A stretch of 64,000 bases of DNA from positions 161,926-225,925 of the forward strand of contig JAKIXB010000046.1 in NCBI GenBank assembly GCA_021642125.1. The letters are read 5' to 3'. Under the pieces are notes generated by a model that was given only the letters and a program-made list of their open reading frames with translations, was not told where the DNA came from and ran no database searches. Origin of the DNA: Nothophoma quercina (lineage: Eukaryota; Ascomycota; Dothideomycetes; Pleosporales; Didymellaceae). Position 1 is the first letter of the stretch. Every line of letters begins with the position of its first letter. Both the position numbers and the translations under genes were made by a program. Shown piece after piece: positions 33,164-43,709 of this stretch.

Positions 33164-35737
33164 ATGGCCGGCGACGACGCGAAACCTTGGACCGTCTCGC
33201 GATGTAACCGCCTCCTACGGCCGCTATCGTCCAAACTTGCGAAGCTACGAAAGGAGCTCGAGCTGCCCCAAACTGCCAATCGAGAGCCACGTACGACCTC
33301 GTCGGCATTTGCAACCAAGTCCACACCCAAGAAGACGACCAACTTCACACGTCCGGCGAAGAAGCCTCGAGGCTTCGAGAAGGCAGGCGATCCCGACTGG
33401 AGGCCCGACGCGAAGGGCGCCAAGAGGACCTATGGAGGACGCAAGGCGAAGAAGCTGGCAGAAACAAAGGCGAGCAGCGCAGTTGCTGAGACTGCTGCTA
33501 GGCCAGGCGAGATCGCATTCACGCCCCTCGTGAAGCGCATGAGTGGCCAGGTGCTGGACAGCCCGCTCACGCAAGAGCTGTGGGCAGACAAGCATGCAGA
33601 CAACCGCGCAGCTGTGCTGATGGCCATGCAGCAGACTGGAGGTTCACTCCACATACCCGAAAATGTGCGGAGGCTCCTGCTGGGCATGCAACAAGCCTAT
33701 GCCAACATCCTCTTCCATACCCGAGAAAAGAGGAGTGCGAAAGGAACAGGTTCTCTCCTGGATGCATGCCTGAAGAAGCTCCCGGCGTACATCGAGCTCG
33801 AAGAGCATTTCGCGAAATTTGATCAGCTGGAGGAGGAGACCGAGGTCGAAGATCGGGATGTTGCCAACGAGATTTATGAAGAGCTTGAATCGCGGTTCGA
33901 GCAGAAGCCGGGCCAAGGTTGGCGCCCCTTCAAACAAGTGGTACGGGCTCATGCCACGTCTCTACTGTGCAGCGCCATCACGGATGGCATCCTCACCATG
34001 GAAAGCTTGAGCTCCTTCCACACACAATGCCTGACCATCGGCGCACACGAAGAGGCCGAAGAAATGCTCGTCGCGGCTCTGTCATTGCTTGAGCCCTTGT
34101 CGATTCCCATCAACGTCAGGGCCGATCTCTTCGGTGACAGATCGATGTATCTGTCAATGGTCAGAATCTTCGTCGATCGTACCAGCCGCTATCGTTTTCT
34201 CTACGATGTTCTTGAGCACATGATCGCACATGAGCTCCTCCCTCTTGAATGGCTAGCCACAACGTCTATGCGCCCGGTCTGGGATCGCTTGGTGCGCACT
34301 ATCACAGAGGGCAATCAGCGCACGTTAGCGTCTTGTTCACGGTTCCTCGAGACGTGCATACTTGCCGGTATTGGTCTTCCCGACGAGCGCCTTCTAGCTG
34401 ACGAAGACTCTGGATCGATCGCTAGGCGTTTCGTGCCTTCTTCCAGAGACGATCTGCGCGAGGCACTCAACACTACATACTCCAGTCTGATTACCATGTT
34501 ATGCAGTATAGCACTCGTGAACAGCGGCCGTCAGGACACAGCCGGGAAGACCATTCAGCGAAGGGTCGTAGGGGCATTGGATTCCATTGCCATTACCTTG
34601 ATATCCCATAGTGGCATCGACACTGAGCTACGATTTTTGGGAGCGGATTCGGACGATCTGCAGATCTTCGCACAAAGAGCGCTATGGGCAATATTTGCCC
34701 CCTTTCTTGTTCGACTCGAGAACAACACCCCTGCCAAAGTCTCGATCGAGTTGTCGACTTCCGGGCTCGTACGCAGCCTCAATAATGTCATGTACAAGTA
34801 TGCATCAAACGGTGTTAATTCTTCGACTGTCTTGGCTACACTCCAAACGCTTGTCTCAGCTACAGCACGTGGCACGGGTCGTATTCAGCAGAACGACGGC
34901 TTCGACCAATTGCAGCGGCTTGTCGAAGCGATGACAGGTCTGTCTGGGCATCGGCTTCCACACAAGCTATGGACACTGAAGCGGGTAGCCCTAGAATCAG
35001 CTACTGAGTTTGCCAATAGCACCGATGAGGCTGAGCATCTCAGGTGGGTGGACGAAGTCGAGAAGCAGATGCGTATCTCAGGTCGCCTTGTCATCATGCC
35101 CACACCCCGCAAGACCGACACGCCTTCAGGTGTTGCCGGGGGTGGCTTTCGATGGGAAGACGGCATTGGCGAATGGGTAGCGTGTACGCCTTTCGCCAAG
35201 CAGCCCAACGCCCGCACTGCCCAAGAACCAGTTCGTCCGCTAGAGTTGATGCCTACACCTGTGCACTCCGAGGACGGGGACGGGGTAGCTTTTGTGCAAG
35301 ACTCTTGCCATCATGTCAACAACGAGCCCGTGCTACCCTCATCTCCCATGCTGCATTCCTCACCCATCAAATGCGCTTTCCGCCCTTCGACTAAGGCTCT
35401 TGGAAAGCGGCAGCGTGCATCGAGTCCGTGTGTTATGATTCCTGTAAAACGCATGCAGATGACGCCGCCGGATACACCAGTGCCTTTCTATCCCCTACTG
35501 CCCGAGGAGTCATTGGATGACAAGCCTGAAGAAAGAGGGAGGCAGCTCAGGCGCAGCACCATGGAGATCAAAACACTGCGACATAGTCTCAAGTCGCAGC
35601 GAAGCAGGTCAATATTGGACAGTGGACTACGGCTTCTGAGCAGAGTCTCCTACATCTTCGGCACAGATGGGGCCAACGATGAATTTGATGACAATATTGA
35701 CAACGATAGCGAGGATGAGCTGAGTTTTGGGTTTTGA
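33164..35737 (+). CDS. Large intron-less hypothetical protein (857 aa)
   Basis: A single 858-codon frame starts at ATG 33164. The N-terminus is basic (TVSRCNRLLRPLSSKLAKLR), followed by a Lys/Arg-rich stretch (KKPRGFEKAGDPDWRPDAKG). The middle, about residues 120-640, is predicted to be mostly helical with alternating hydrophobic and charged residues, without transmembrane spans. The C-terminal 200 residues are low-complexity with proline and basic motifs (SSPIKCAFRPSTKALGKRQR), TP/SP sites and an acidic end (DDNIDNDSEDELSFGF). The basic clusters and TP/SP sites would fit a nuclear protein, possibly under cyclin-dependent kinase control. That is inference. I do not recognise a family. Confidence 0.75.
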   Translation: MAGDDAKPWTVSRCNRLLRPLSSKLAKLRKELELPQTANREPRTTSSAFATKSTPKKTTNFTRPAKKPRGFEKAGDPDWRPDAKGAKRTYGGRKAKKLAETKASSAVAETAARPGEIAFTPLVKRMSGQVLDSPLTQELWADKHADNRAAVLMAMQQTGGSLHIPENVRRLLLGMQQAYANILFHTREKRSAKGTGSLLDACLKKLPAYIELEEHFAKFDQLEEETEVEDRDVANEIYEELESRFEQKPGQGWRPFKQVVRAHATSLLCSAITDGILTMESLSSFHTQCLTIGAHEEAEEMLVAALSLLEPLSIPINVRADLFGDRSMYLSMVRIFVDRTSRYRFLYDVLEHMIAHELLPLEWLATTSMRPVWDRLVRTITEGNQRTLASCSRFLETCILAGIGLPDERLLADEDSGSIARRFVPSSRDDLREALNTTYSSLITMLCSIALVNSGRQDTAGKTIQRRVVGALDSIAITLISHSGIDTELRFLGADSDDLQIFAQRALWAIFAPFLVRLENNTPAKVSIELSTSGLVRSLNNVMYKYASNGVNSSTVLATLQTLVSATARGTGRIQQNDGFDQLQRLVEAMTGLSGHRLPHKLWTLKRVALESATEFANSTDEAEHLRWVDEVEKQMRISGRLVIMPTPRKTDTPSGVAGGGFRWEDGIGEWVACTPFAKQPNARTAQEPVRPLELMPTPVHSEDGDGVAFVQDSCHHVNNEPVLPSSPMLHSSPIKCAFRPSTKALGKRQRASSPCVMIPVKRMQMTPPDTPVPFYPLLPEESLDDKPEERGRQLRRSTMEIKTLRHSLKSQRSRSILDSGLRLLSRVSYIFGTDGANDEFDDNIDNDSEDELSFGF

Positions 35738-37266
35738 GCGGTTGCATTTTCGAGGTTTGGATACAACTTCGGCGCATGTTGGGCACGATGGTGTTGCATA
35801 TTGTTTTAGATACCCCCTGTCGTTTGTATATTGCAGTTTCGAAAACACGTTTATTGTGTCACAAGACCGGTTTATTCTCACGTTGTTCCGTGCGGGACTC
35901 GTTCTTCCAAATGCGCACACATCACGACTTGTGAGGTATGAGAGTCGCGCCGAGCGTATCGCCGGCTGTGCAGTTGGATTTTAAAGAACACAACTGCACA
36001 AGAATCTCCAAGAGTATCCATGTGCGCTTCTACAAATCTTTGCAGTGCTGTGACTTGATAGTCGATCAAAGCTTCGTACCAAGTCTGTAAGCATGCTCAG
36101 TTCGGAGTCGCGATATGCTTCTCTTATCGCACCACAGGTCACGCATACCTAGGTCTCAGACATCCTGCCAATCAAGCGCATTTCTGATGGCGAGCTGTTC
36201 ATGCATCAGCCTCAGGCCTCATCTGACCCTCCATCTGCGCAAGCAGCGCAAAACTCGCCTCTCTGTCAACACTGCAAGTCGATCTCCACACTAGATACAA
36301 GCTGAAGTCAAAGATCAGCAGAAAACAGCGGCAGACTGCAAGGGTCCTGCACCAGGCGCCGTGTCCAGCGGCTCAAAGAATCGGGACCGTTCCTGGGCAG
36401 GCTGGCACCATGTCTGGGCTCCCCATAGCTCTTCGTCTGACCGTGGCCCAGATTGGTGGGATTGCCTGTTAAGTACGGATACGACTAGTGCGTGTTTGCC
36501 CTGCATGAGTGCATGAGCGGCACCGTGGAGCATGGAAGAGGAGAACCGACCGAAAGTTCGTCCTGCACAAGCGGATACTTGAGGATACTTGAAGTTGTGC
36601 CAATGCCACATATTCAAAGCATAGTTTTGACTACTGCTTTGAATGCCATGGCCTCACGCACAGTGTTCGGCGCAGGATGGTCGCTTGACCGGCGCCTTCC
36701 AGCAGTTGGTGCCGGCGATCCAGCAAGTGGCGCACGTGGACAAGTGGGTCGCGGCCTCCCTAATCGATAAGCCAACCGAAACGATAAGCAACGGTGCGGA
36801 TGCCCGCTGTTGTGGAAGGTCAAGCTGCACGAGGACTGCACAAGATCTCCCCGGGAGTACTTCATACCCAGCTGTTATCTACCTCTTGTCCCCAAACAAA
36901 GTCCCCAGAAGAGAGGATCAATACACTACTATAGTTTCCGCATGTTCGAGTCTCGCCTCCGCGGCTAAAGCTCGTTGATCCACGCCTCGTCTTCTAGCGC
37001 TCACGTCGTCGCGACACGGGCCTCCACTCCCCGCTTTCTAGAACCGGGGCTGTATCGACCAAAAACCGCGCATACCCAACCACCGGGTTGGCCGCGTTCT
37101 TTGGTTTTCACTTTCGTTCGGTGCAGCAGAGACAAGGACCTGGTTTTGGGGTCTGTCATTTCACAAAACTTTCGAGTGTTGTCTTCATTACATCAAGACA
37201 TTGTTGGACCCTTCTTCCCCGCACGCATCCGCTCCCTCGCAATCGCCGAGGCTGTGAAGCACGAAG
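35738..37266. other. Intergenic, about 1.5 kb
   Basis: Contains the 3' UTR of the previous gene and the promoter and leader of the F-box gene. Only unsupported short frames are seen. Confidence 0.5.
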
Positions 37267-39396
37267 ATGCAGAGCACCATGGAGCCGACGTCCATTGACA
37301 CGGTGGTCCTCGAGCACCCCGGAGAGATGGACACGCCGACGCCTGGCACCCCGACAATCGATACGATACCCGTCGACCGACCCAAGCTCAAGGGCAGACA
37401 GCGCCTGCTCAGTGGGCTGCAGCGGATGGGCTCCTCGCCAAGTCTGAGCCGGGCGGCAATGGGCAGGACGCGATCACACAGCCTCAGAAACCAGCCGAAG
37501 GCCTCCATGTCGTGTGTCTCGCTGGCCGGGACAGGGTCGCCTTATGGGAACTCGTTCGGCAGCTCGTACTCGTCTGAGTTGTCCAACGGCTTCTCGACAG
37601 CCCCCACGTCTGTCGCCAACAGTCCGCCCGGAAGCCCCCTCTACGACGAGAAGTACCGTCTGCGTATGCGAACCCCGAATATCGCGTCTTCGGTGCCTCT
37701 TCCGTCGAGCACAAGGCCACACTCAAGGGCTGGTCTGGATGCTGAGGGCGACTACTTTTCTCAGCCCATCCGCAAGACGGTCCCGAAGAAGCCAGCCTTC
37801 AATTTCTGGGGAGACATGCCGGCTGAAATCCGCACGCAGATCCTGCAGTACCTCACACCGAAGCAGGTCGTGCGATGCTCGCGCGTATCGAAGTCGTGGC
37901 ACGCCATGTGCTTCGACGGCCAGCTGTGGAGCGACTTGGACACAAGCAAGTTTTACCGCAACATCTCGGCAGATGCGCTGATCAACATCATCACATCAGC
38001 GGGACCATTCGTAAAGGACCTCAACCTTCGTGGCTGCGTCCAATTACGCGAGCGATGGAACAAGAACGGCTTCCTTGAAGCCTGCCAGAACTTGGAGAAC
38101 TTCTCGCTCGAGGGCTGTCGTATCGACCGATCGTCGATCCACACGTTCCTTCTCTCGAACACACGGCTGGTGCATGTGAATCTGTCTGGACTGGCTGGCG
38201 CGACCAACGCTGCGATGAAAATCATTGCGACGAACTGCCCACGGGTCGAAGTACTGAACATCTCCTGGTGCAACAACATCGACCACCGCGGACTGCTCAA
38301 GGTCGTTCAGGGATGTCCCAAGCTGCGCGATCTGCGGGCAGGTGAGGTACGAGGCTGGGATGACATTGAGCTGATGACTGAGCTCTTTGAGCGCAACACT
38401 CTCGAGAGGCTCGTTCTGATGAACTGCGATAGCCTCAACGATGAGTCGCTCGCTGCTCTTATCGAAGGCGTCGACCAGGAGATTGATGTACTTAGCGACC
38501 GACCGATTGTCCCGCCTCGCAGGCTGAAGCATTTGGACCTCACACGCTGCCGCACTATTACCGACGTCGGCGCAAAGACTCTGGTTGGCAATGTTCCATT
38601 CTTGGAAGGGCTTCAACTGTCAAAGTGTGGAGGCCTGACAGACGATACATTGACCGCTCTTCTTCCCACACTCCCAGTCCTGACACATTTCGATATGGAG
38701 GAACTCGACATGCTCTCCAACGAAGTCCTCAAGACGCTCGCCGAAGCGCCGTGCGCTGCCCACCTCAAGCACCTCTGCATCTCGTACTGCGAGAACCTCG
38801 GCGACACGGGCATGCTCCCCGTCCTCAAAGCCTGCACAAGCCTCACGTCGCTCGAAATGGACAACACGCGCATCTCCGACCTTGTTCTTACTGAAGCAGC
38901 TGCCAGCATGCGCAACCGCAATCGCCTTGCACGGGCTCTCTCGGGATCCGAGCGGCCACAGATTGGGCTGCGGATTGTGGCGTACGACTGCGCGAATGTG
39001 ACTTGGACGGGTGTGCGCGAAGTCTTGTCTCGAAATGCAGAGATCTCGCGCCCTTTGGCCGGCGCTGCCAACCAATCGGCGACGTATCCCCGCGAAGTGA
39101 TCGGGTTGAAGTGCTTCTACAGCTGGCAACCCACGGTGGAAGAACACACCAAGCGTGTGTTGAGGGGAGACTTTGCTGCAGCTGCCAGACTGGAGCGCAA
39201 GTGGGCAGACTGGATGATGATGAACGAAGAGGCAGGTGTTGGCGGCGCAGGGGCTCGCCGCCGCCGCCGAAGAGCTCGAGAGGCGCAGATGATGCATGCT
39301 GATGAAGAAGAGGGTGGTGCCGGTGCCGGTACCACGGGGGGCATTGGGCGCAGGCGGCGCGCGAGGAGTGGCCCTGGTGGCTGCCTTGTTATGTGA
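37267..39396 (+). CDS. F-box / leucine-rich-repeat protein
   Basis: A single 710-codon frame. The N-terminal 175 residues are Ser/Pro/Thr-rich and disordered. An F-box follows (FWGDMPAEIRTQILQYLTPK, QVVRCSRVSKSWHAMC, DGQLWSDLDTSKFYR) at about residues 178-230. Then come AMN1-type leucine-rich repeats with the LxxLxLSxCxxLTDxxL pattern (VEVLNISWCNNIDHRGLLKV, LKHLDLTRCRTITDVGAKTL, LEGLQLSKCGGLTDDTLTAL, LKHLCISYCENLGDTGMLPV). The end is Arg/Gly-rich with a basic tail. F-box proteins bind Skp1 and give an SCF ubiquitin ligase its substrate specificity, here through the repeats. The target is unknown. The very last residues (GGCLVM) also form a CLVM CAAX-like ending, as in some FBXL proteins anchored to membranes. 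Confidence 0.9.
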   Translation: MQSTMEPTSIDTVVLEHPGEMDTPTPGTPTIDTIPVDRPKLKGRQRLLSGLQRMGSSPSLSRAAMGRTRSHSLRNQPKASMSCVSLAGTGSPYGNSFGSSYSSELSNGFSTAPTSVANSPPGSPLYDEKYRLRMRTPNIASSVPLPSSTRPHSRAGLDAEGDYFSQPIRKTVPKKPAFNFWGDMPAEIRTQILQYLTPKQVVRCSRVSKSWHAMCFDGQLWSDLDTSKFYRNISADALINIITSAGPFVKDLNLRGCVQLRERWNKNGFLEACQNLENFSLEGCRIDRSSIHTFLLSNTRLVHVNLSGLAGATNAAMKIIATNCPRVEVLNISWCNNIDHRGLLKVVQGCPKLRDLRAGEVRGWDDIELMTELFERNTLERLVLMNCDSLNDESLAALIEGVDQEIDVLSDRPIVPPRRLKHLDLTRCRTITDVGAKTLVGNVPFLEGLQLSKCGGLTDDTLTALLPTLPVLTHFDMEELDMLSNEVLKTLAEAPCAAHLKHLCISYCENLGDTGMLPVLKACTSLTSLEMDNTRISDLVLTEAAASMRNRNRLARALSGSERPQIGLRIVAYDCANVTWTGVREVLSRNAEISRPLAGAANQSATYPREVIGLKCFYSWQPTVEEHTKRVLRGDFAAAARLERKWADWMMMNEEAGVGGAGARRRRRRAREAQMMHADEEEGGAGAGTTGGIGRRRRARSGPGGCLVM

Positions 39397-39741
39397 GCAT
39401 GGTGGTCTGCGCAATGTATTTCTGTTGTTGGAAACTTCTCATCTTCCCATTTACAGGCGTCATATAGAGGACATTTTGGCGTTACGGATTATCACTGGGG
39501 TAGGGGTTGGGGTCTTGGTCTCGATACGATGGAATCGTATATTCATAAAGGTACACAAGTCATATAGCAACACGTCAGGTTGAGCACTTTGGCTCCCGCA
39601 ACAACACTTCCAGACCTACCTCTCTTCCCACGTTTCCGTGTCTCGATTTCGGCATCACGTTGTTCAAGCCGGCGAGAGTACGATAGCATGGGACCATCTC
39701 TCTCTCAAGATGCTCCGACCAGCAGAAGGGCTCCCTATGAA

Positions 39742-40476
39742 TCATCCCAGCCTATTCGCGCCACTCGCAAGCCCAACGCGACTGAAGCCAACAAGCTCCC
39801 TCTTATCCAGCGCGGCAACAACGGTGCACAGCACACCGGCAGCGATGATGCCGGCCCTTGCCAGGTTCAACATGCCCCACTTATCAATCAGCGCGTGCAC
39901 CGTCTCTTCGTGCGCAACGCCCACTTCGGCACTCTTATCCTCCAGCGACGTAGCTTCGAGTGCGCGCATCTTGGCCTGCAGCTTCGCGTTGGTCGGGCCG
40001 ATGAAGAAGAGTGTAAAGGGCACGATGCTGGGAAAGAGGAGGGCGGCGGCGACGTTGAGGCGGAAGGGGAGGGTGTGCGGGTCCTCTGTCCATTATGGTC
40101 AGCTGTGCTGTCTGCCATGGTGACATGGGAAGTGTGGGGGGAGGGATACGCACGGTTGTAGGCTACGTAGGCGGTCGCGACGCCGCTGAGGATCGCGAGA
40201 GGCATGCCAGAGGTACCGCCGTTGATGAGGATCGTGTACCATTGCTTTGCGGCGAGGGGCGCGGGGGCTTGCATGATTGCTGGCACGGCGTTGAAAGACA
40301 GTCCGCCATTTTGGCCTGTGTTCGCATCGTTAGCTGCGCGTGCGTGGATGCAGTGAGGGCCTCGGGGGCGGAGGGAGTGGTGGGGACGGACCGAGCAAGT
40401 AGCCGCTGGCTGTGAGGCCGATAGCTTGTGCGATGAACAGACTGGGCGGCGTCTTCTGGTTGAACAATGACGCCAT
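39742..40476 (-). CDS. DUF1772-like (anthrone-oxygenase-like) membrane protein
   Basis: Three exons on the minus strand (40392-40476, 40154-40315, 39742-40085), with introns of 76 and 68 nt, give 196 residues. Four hydrophobic segments are visible: SLFIAQAIGLTASGYLLGGQ, PLAILSGVATAYVAYN, VAAALLFPSIVPFTLFFIGP and LNLARAGIIAAGVLCTVVAA. The order of segments, the N-terminal GQNGGLSF, and the motif PFTLFFIGPTNAKL followed by HALIDKWGMLNLAR, match the DUF1772/anthrone oxygenase-like family. Some members oxidise anthrones in polyketide pathways. No polyketide synthase lies nearby, so a secondary-metabolite role is not supported here. Confidence 0.82.
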
Positions 40477-41183
40477 GGTTGATTTGGAAAGAAGGTATGC
40501 GGCAGTCACTGAGGCGGTATGGAGTGTACGAGGCTCGGTGTGTTTGTTGGCATCTCGGGGTGTAGCCCGCCTCTCCGCCATGTCTGGAGCTTCCTGGAGC
40601 TTCCTGGAGCTCCCCCGAGCTCCCCGCATTTGGGAAGCTTGTGCGAGCCTTCATTGGCCCACGCTTTTGGGCCGCCGCAACTTCAAATGCAACCCGAGCA
40701 ATAACGGAAGAACTCTATTGCCAACAAGGTCTTGGACTGTACACTTCGCATTGCGCTCTGCTACAGACGGGCAATGGCACAAGTGTACTCAACACATATC
40801 GCCAACAGGTGCTTTACTAACGCATTTTGTATTCAGAAGAGCCGATATTCCGACATGGCATGAGTTCAGTCAATCGTGTTAGGCCCTGGCATGGAATGCT
40901 GCTGACACGCCTGAAGCGGAGGCTCCCGAAGCTCAAACATGTCGATCAACCATGAAACCGGAACCGGAACCAGAACCATGAGCGCTACCACACCAACGTC
41001 GCCTTCGCGTACACCTCACCAGTGTCCAAACGTGTTATGCGTCTTTGCCATCCTCTAACACGGAGCCTCCTTGTTACTGATCTCCACGACGCGTATTCGA
41101 CGTGTTTATAGGACTTCCATCGCTCAATACCTGGCCAGTGTCCAGACACACGCCACGACTGCGCAACCCTCCACAACAGCGAA
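40477..41183. other. Intergenic with small direct repeats
   Basis: Divergent promoter region. A 10-bp unit ggagcttcct is repeated twice and a half at 40586-40615, then gagctcccccgagctccccg follows. A second small hexamer repeat, ggaacc, lies around 40958-40976. No gene is supported. Confidence 0.45.
40586..40626. repeat. Short GAGCTTCCTG direct repeat
   Basis: Tandem 10-bp units (ggagcttcct twice, then degenerate gagctccccc and gagctccccg copies). They lie about 110 bases upstream of the minus-strand DUF1772-like start and could be a regulatory array or a simple repeat. Confidence 0.5.
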
Positions 41184-41761
41184 ATGTTTTGTAAGGATCC
41201 TCAGAATGCAGCTGCTCGCTCTTCCGCTGACCTTCTCAAGCATTCAGCTCAACCGCAACCCTCCATCACGTAACCCACCTTCCCTCATCCACGACCTTTG
41301 CCCGCGCCCTCGACTGCCTACACAACCACGACCTCTTGATCCGCCTCGATCCCGAACTTGCGCACTACGAGACCCTGCCCTCTCCCCCTTCCGCTCCAGA
41401 CACGAAATGCTACAGAGTCACAGACAATATGCACACCCTGCCCAAAGGGCTGTGGGACACAACAGTCACCTTTGACGCCGATATCACAAACACAGAAGAC
41501 GGCATAGAATGGATTATTCGCGCCCCACTGGGCTTGTTGCAGAGGACAACATGGAGAGTCGTCAAGCGGGACACTCTACCCAAGGAACTGGGTGCCCTGG
41601 TCGTTGGAGATGATGAGCACGGCGAGTGGAGTTTGGTCGAGCATGTGGAGATCAAGGCAAATAGGATCTTGACTGGCACTGTAAGGGGAAAGTGTGAGGA
41701 TAACTGGAGGGGGGTGCATACAAGGTTTGTGGCCCATCTGAAAGAGAGTGGAAAGACATAG
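41184..41761 (+). CDS. DUF7053-like conserved fungal protein
   Basis: A tiny first exon (41184-41190, ATG TTT T) splices over a 50-nt intron (GTAAGG donor, CTGAC branch) to exon 2 (41241-41761), giving 175 residues. Without that exon the main frame has no ATG, because a TGA lies upstream. The protein begins MFSFSSTATLHHVTHLPSST and continues LHNHDLLIRLDPELAHYETL, MHTLPKGLWDTTVTFDADIT and EWIIRAPLGLLQRTTWRVVK. It ends around GTVRGKCEDNWRGVHTRFVA. This layout matches, from memory, a fungal domain family of unknown function (DUF7053), possibly a START/SRPBCC-like lipid-binding fold. No membrane segment or signal peptide is present. Confidence 0.7.
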
Positions 41762-41993
41762 CATGTCGCGTCCATGCAGTATTCAAGAAAGTGTTTACAC
41801 AGGCTTTTGCGGTACATTTTTTCTTCTGAGTATATCCATGTCTAGATATACCATACGCCGGACACGTCACGACCCATGGATCGGTATGTCTCTGTGCCGG
41901 TACTACCATGTCAAGAAGAGTCAAGAAGACAAGTGAAGACAACTCCTCTCAAATGATCCACCACAAGCGACCTCTTCACCATCTTCCTCACCC

Positions 41994-43709
41994 TTAGATG
42001 TTCTCCGAGACATGAACGACTTTCTCACCCTTCGTAGCTTTCGCATCCTTTGCGCCTTCCACGCCTTTGGCAATATCTTGCTTCTTGCGCATACGCTCTT
42101 CCATCTTTCTCACTCGAGCCTTGAGACTGGTGTGCTTCTGTAGAAAGGCCTCGAGCTCAGTGGGCTTCTTCGCAGCGTTGCGGCTGCCAAGGTTGGCCAG
42201 CTTGTTTGCAAGACAGTCGATTATCGGGTCGTTCTCAGGATAGGCCAGGACTGCGACCTTGTCAAGGAAGTCGTACGACGCGTCATTAGAGCGGATGCGG
42301 TCACAGAAGATCTTGGTAAAGTGGCCAACATACATGTTGTTAAGGCCGAGGACACGAGCGGCCCGGCAGATGTTGAGATTCTTGTCATCGAGCTTCTTGT
42401 CAGAGTGTAGCGTGATGGAGTACACGCGGCCCTGGTAGGTCATCTCCTTCATCCACTCCAGGTGTGCGGTAGCAGCAGTAGCGTCCATCGAACCCGCCGG
42501 CAGTGCAAAGGAGATGGCGTCCGGGTTGTCGGTGAAGTGCTTCCATGCTTTGGACGAGCACTGCATCAACACGTACTTAGGCACTGTAGCTAGAGACGCA
42601 TCACCCATCTTCACTTGCACCTTGGGACCATTGCCAAATAGCTTCCGCTCCTCGTGACGCTTCGTGCGGATGTCTGTGGAGGGATTGATGTTGGGAGCTG
42701 GACCAGCTTTTGCGGCCTCGTCGGCTGTAGCGTCGACTTTCTTCTGCTGTGTGACCTTGGATGAGGCTGGCTTCTTTGCGAATTTCGACAGGTCAACGGG
42801 CATCTTTAGCTTCGGTGCTGGTGGGGGTGGCGCCACTTGCTTGAGCGTGGTGGGAGTGGCAAAGATTGGGAAGCCGGATAGGCTCACTGCCGGACCAGCT
42901 GACTTTGCGGGGGTCGAGAATGCAGAAGGTGTAGTCGAGACGGCTGTGGACTTCGAGTCGACCTCCTTAGCTGTCTCGTTGAAAGCGGGAGTCTCGTTGA
43001 ACGCGGGAGCCGCTTCCACGCAAGCCTTATCTCCCAATGGTGTCGCACCTGTTGCTTCAGGCTTGCCACTCGGTGCAGATGTGACGGAAGCTGTGGGCAC
43101 GTCTTGCGAAGAGACTTGAATCGAGCTGTCGCTAACGTCCAGCTGTGCGATTTGGGCGCCTCGCTCATCGAACTTGGTCTCTAGGGCAGCAATGCGGCGG
43201 TCCTTCTCGTCCACCTCGGCAACCAACTTCTGCACATGGAGAAACTGCTTGTGGTTTTCCTTCTTGAGATCTTCGATTTGCGTAATGAAAGCGTCTGCAT
43301 TTGACTGGAGCTCAGATAGACAATGCTGCTGCTCCTCTAGGTTTTTCTGAATATCGGTGATGTGGGCCACCTTGTCTTGCAGGGCGGCGGTCAGATCAGT
43401 GATGTGAGAATCCTTCACAGTAACGGTCTTCTCGAGCTTTTGAACGAGTCCAGAGGCGGTGAAAGACGCAAGAAAGTCTTCATCCTCGTCGCTGTCGGCC
43501 CAGTCGACCTTCTTGACACCATTTGTCGTACCTGTTTGTTCGTTAACATGAGCCGAACGTTCCAAAGATGTCGGCATACCCTTCACAATCATGCCTGCCT
43601 TCTTCGGCGGCCCACATAGGGCGACTGGCTTAGCGACAATTTCCGCTGGCCTTGTAGGCGACTTTACACCGTTAGACTTTGCAGCCCAGAACGAAGCGGA
43701 GTTGATCAT
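41994..43709 (-). CDS. Coiled-coil protein with C-terminal BTB-like region
   Basis: A minus-strand frame of 571 codons starts at the Met at 43709. Residues about 60-75 are acidic (KKVDWADSDEDEDFLASFTA). Residues about 85-190 form a long coiled coil (LQKL/EKTV heptads, LEEQQHCLSELQSNADAFIT, QKLVAEVDEKDRRIAALETK). A Pro/Ala/Ser-rich linker follows. The C-terminal 200 residues (VQVKMGDASLATVPKYVLMQ, LEWMKEMTYQGRVYSITLHS, ICRAARVLGLNNMYVGHF) resemble a divergent BTB/POZ fold, as in many fungal proteins. A charged tail ends the protein. A 48-nt stretch at 43532-43579 has perfect intron signals and a length divisible by three, so the protein may exist with or without 16 residues. Confidence 0.72.
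   Translation of the reverse strand: MINSASFWAAKSNGVKSPTRPAEIVAKPVALCGPPKKAGMIVKGMPTSLERSAHVNEQTGTTNGVKKVDWADSDEDEDFLASFTASGLVQKLEKTVTVKDSHITDLTAALQDKVAHITDIQKNLEEQQHCLSELQSNADAFITQIEDLKKENHKQFLHVQKLVAEVDEKDRRIAALETKFDERGAQIAQLDVSDSSIQVSSQDVPTASVTSAPSGKPEATGATPLGDKACVEAAPAFNETPAFNETAKEVDSKSTAVSTTPSAFSTPAKSAGPAVSLSGFPIFATPTTLKQVAPPPPAPKLKMPVDLSKFAKKPASSKVTQQKKVDATADEAAKAGPAPNINPSTDIRTKRHEERKLFGNGPKVQVKMGDASLATVPKYVLMQCSSKAWKHFTDNPDAISFALPAGSMDATAATAHLEWMKEMTYQGRVYSITLHSDKKLDDKNLNICRAARVLGLNNMYVGHFTKIFCDRIRSNDASYDFLDKVAVLAYPENDPIIDCLANKLANLGSRNAAKKPTELEAFLQKHTSLKARVRKMEERMRKKQDIAKGVEGAKDAKATKGEKVVHVSENI

Noticed and set aside
38620..39414. 264-codon minus-strand frame opposite the F-box/LRR gene
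   Set aside because: Antisense shadow of a long GC-rich coding exon; it has no start context or domain, and the LRR frame explains the sequence.
39742..40476. Secondary-metabolite cluster around the anthrone-oxygenase-like gene
   Set aside because: No polyketide synthase, peptide synthetase, terpene cyclase or cluster regulator occurs nearby. Neighbours are F-box and DUF7053-like genes.
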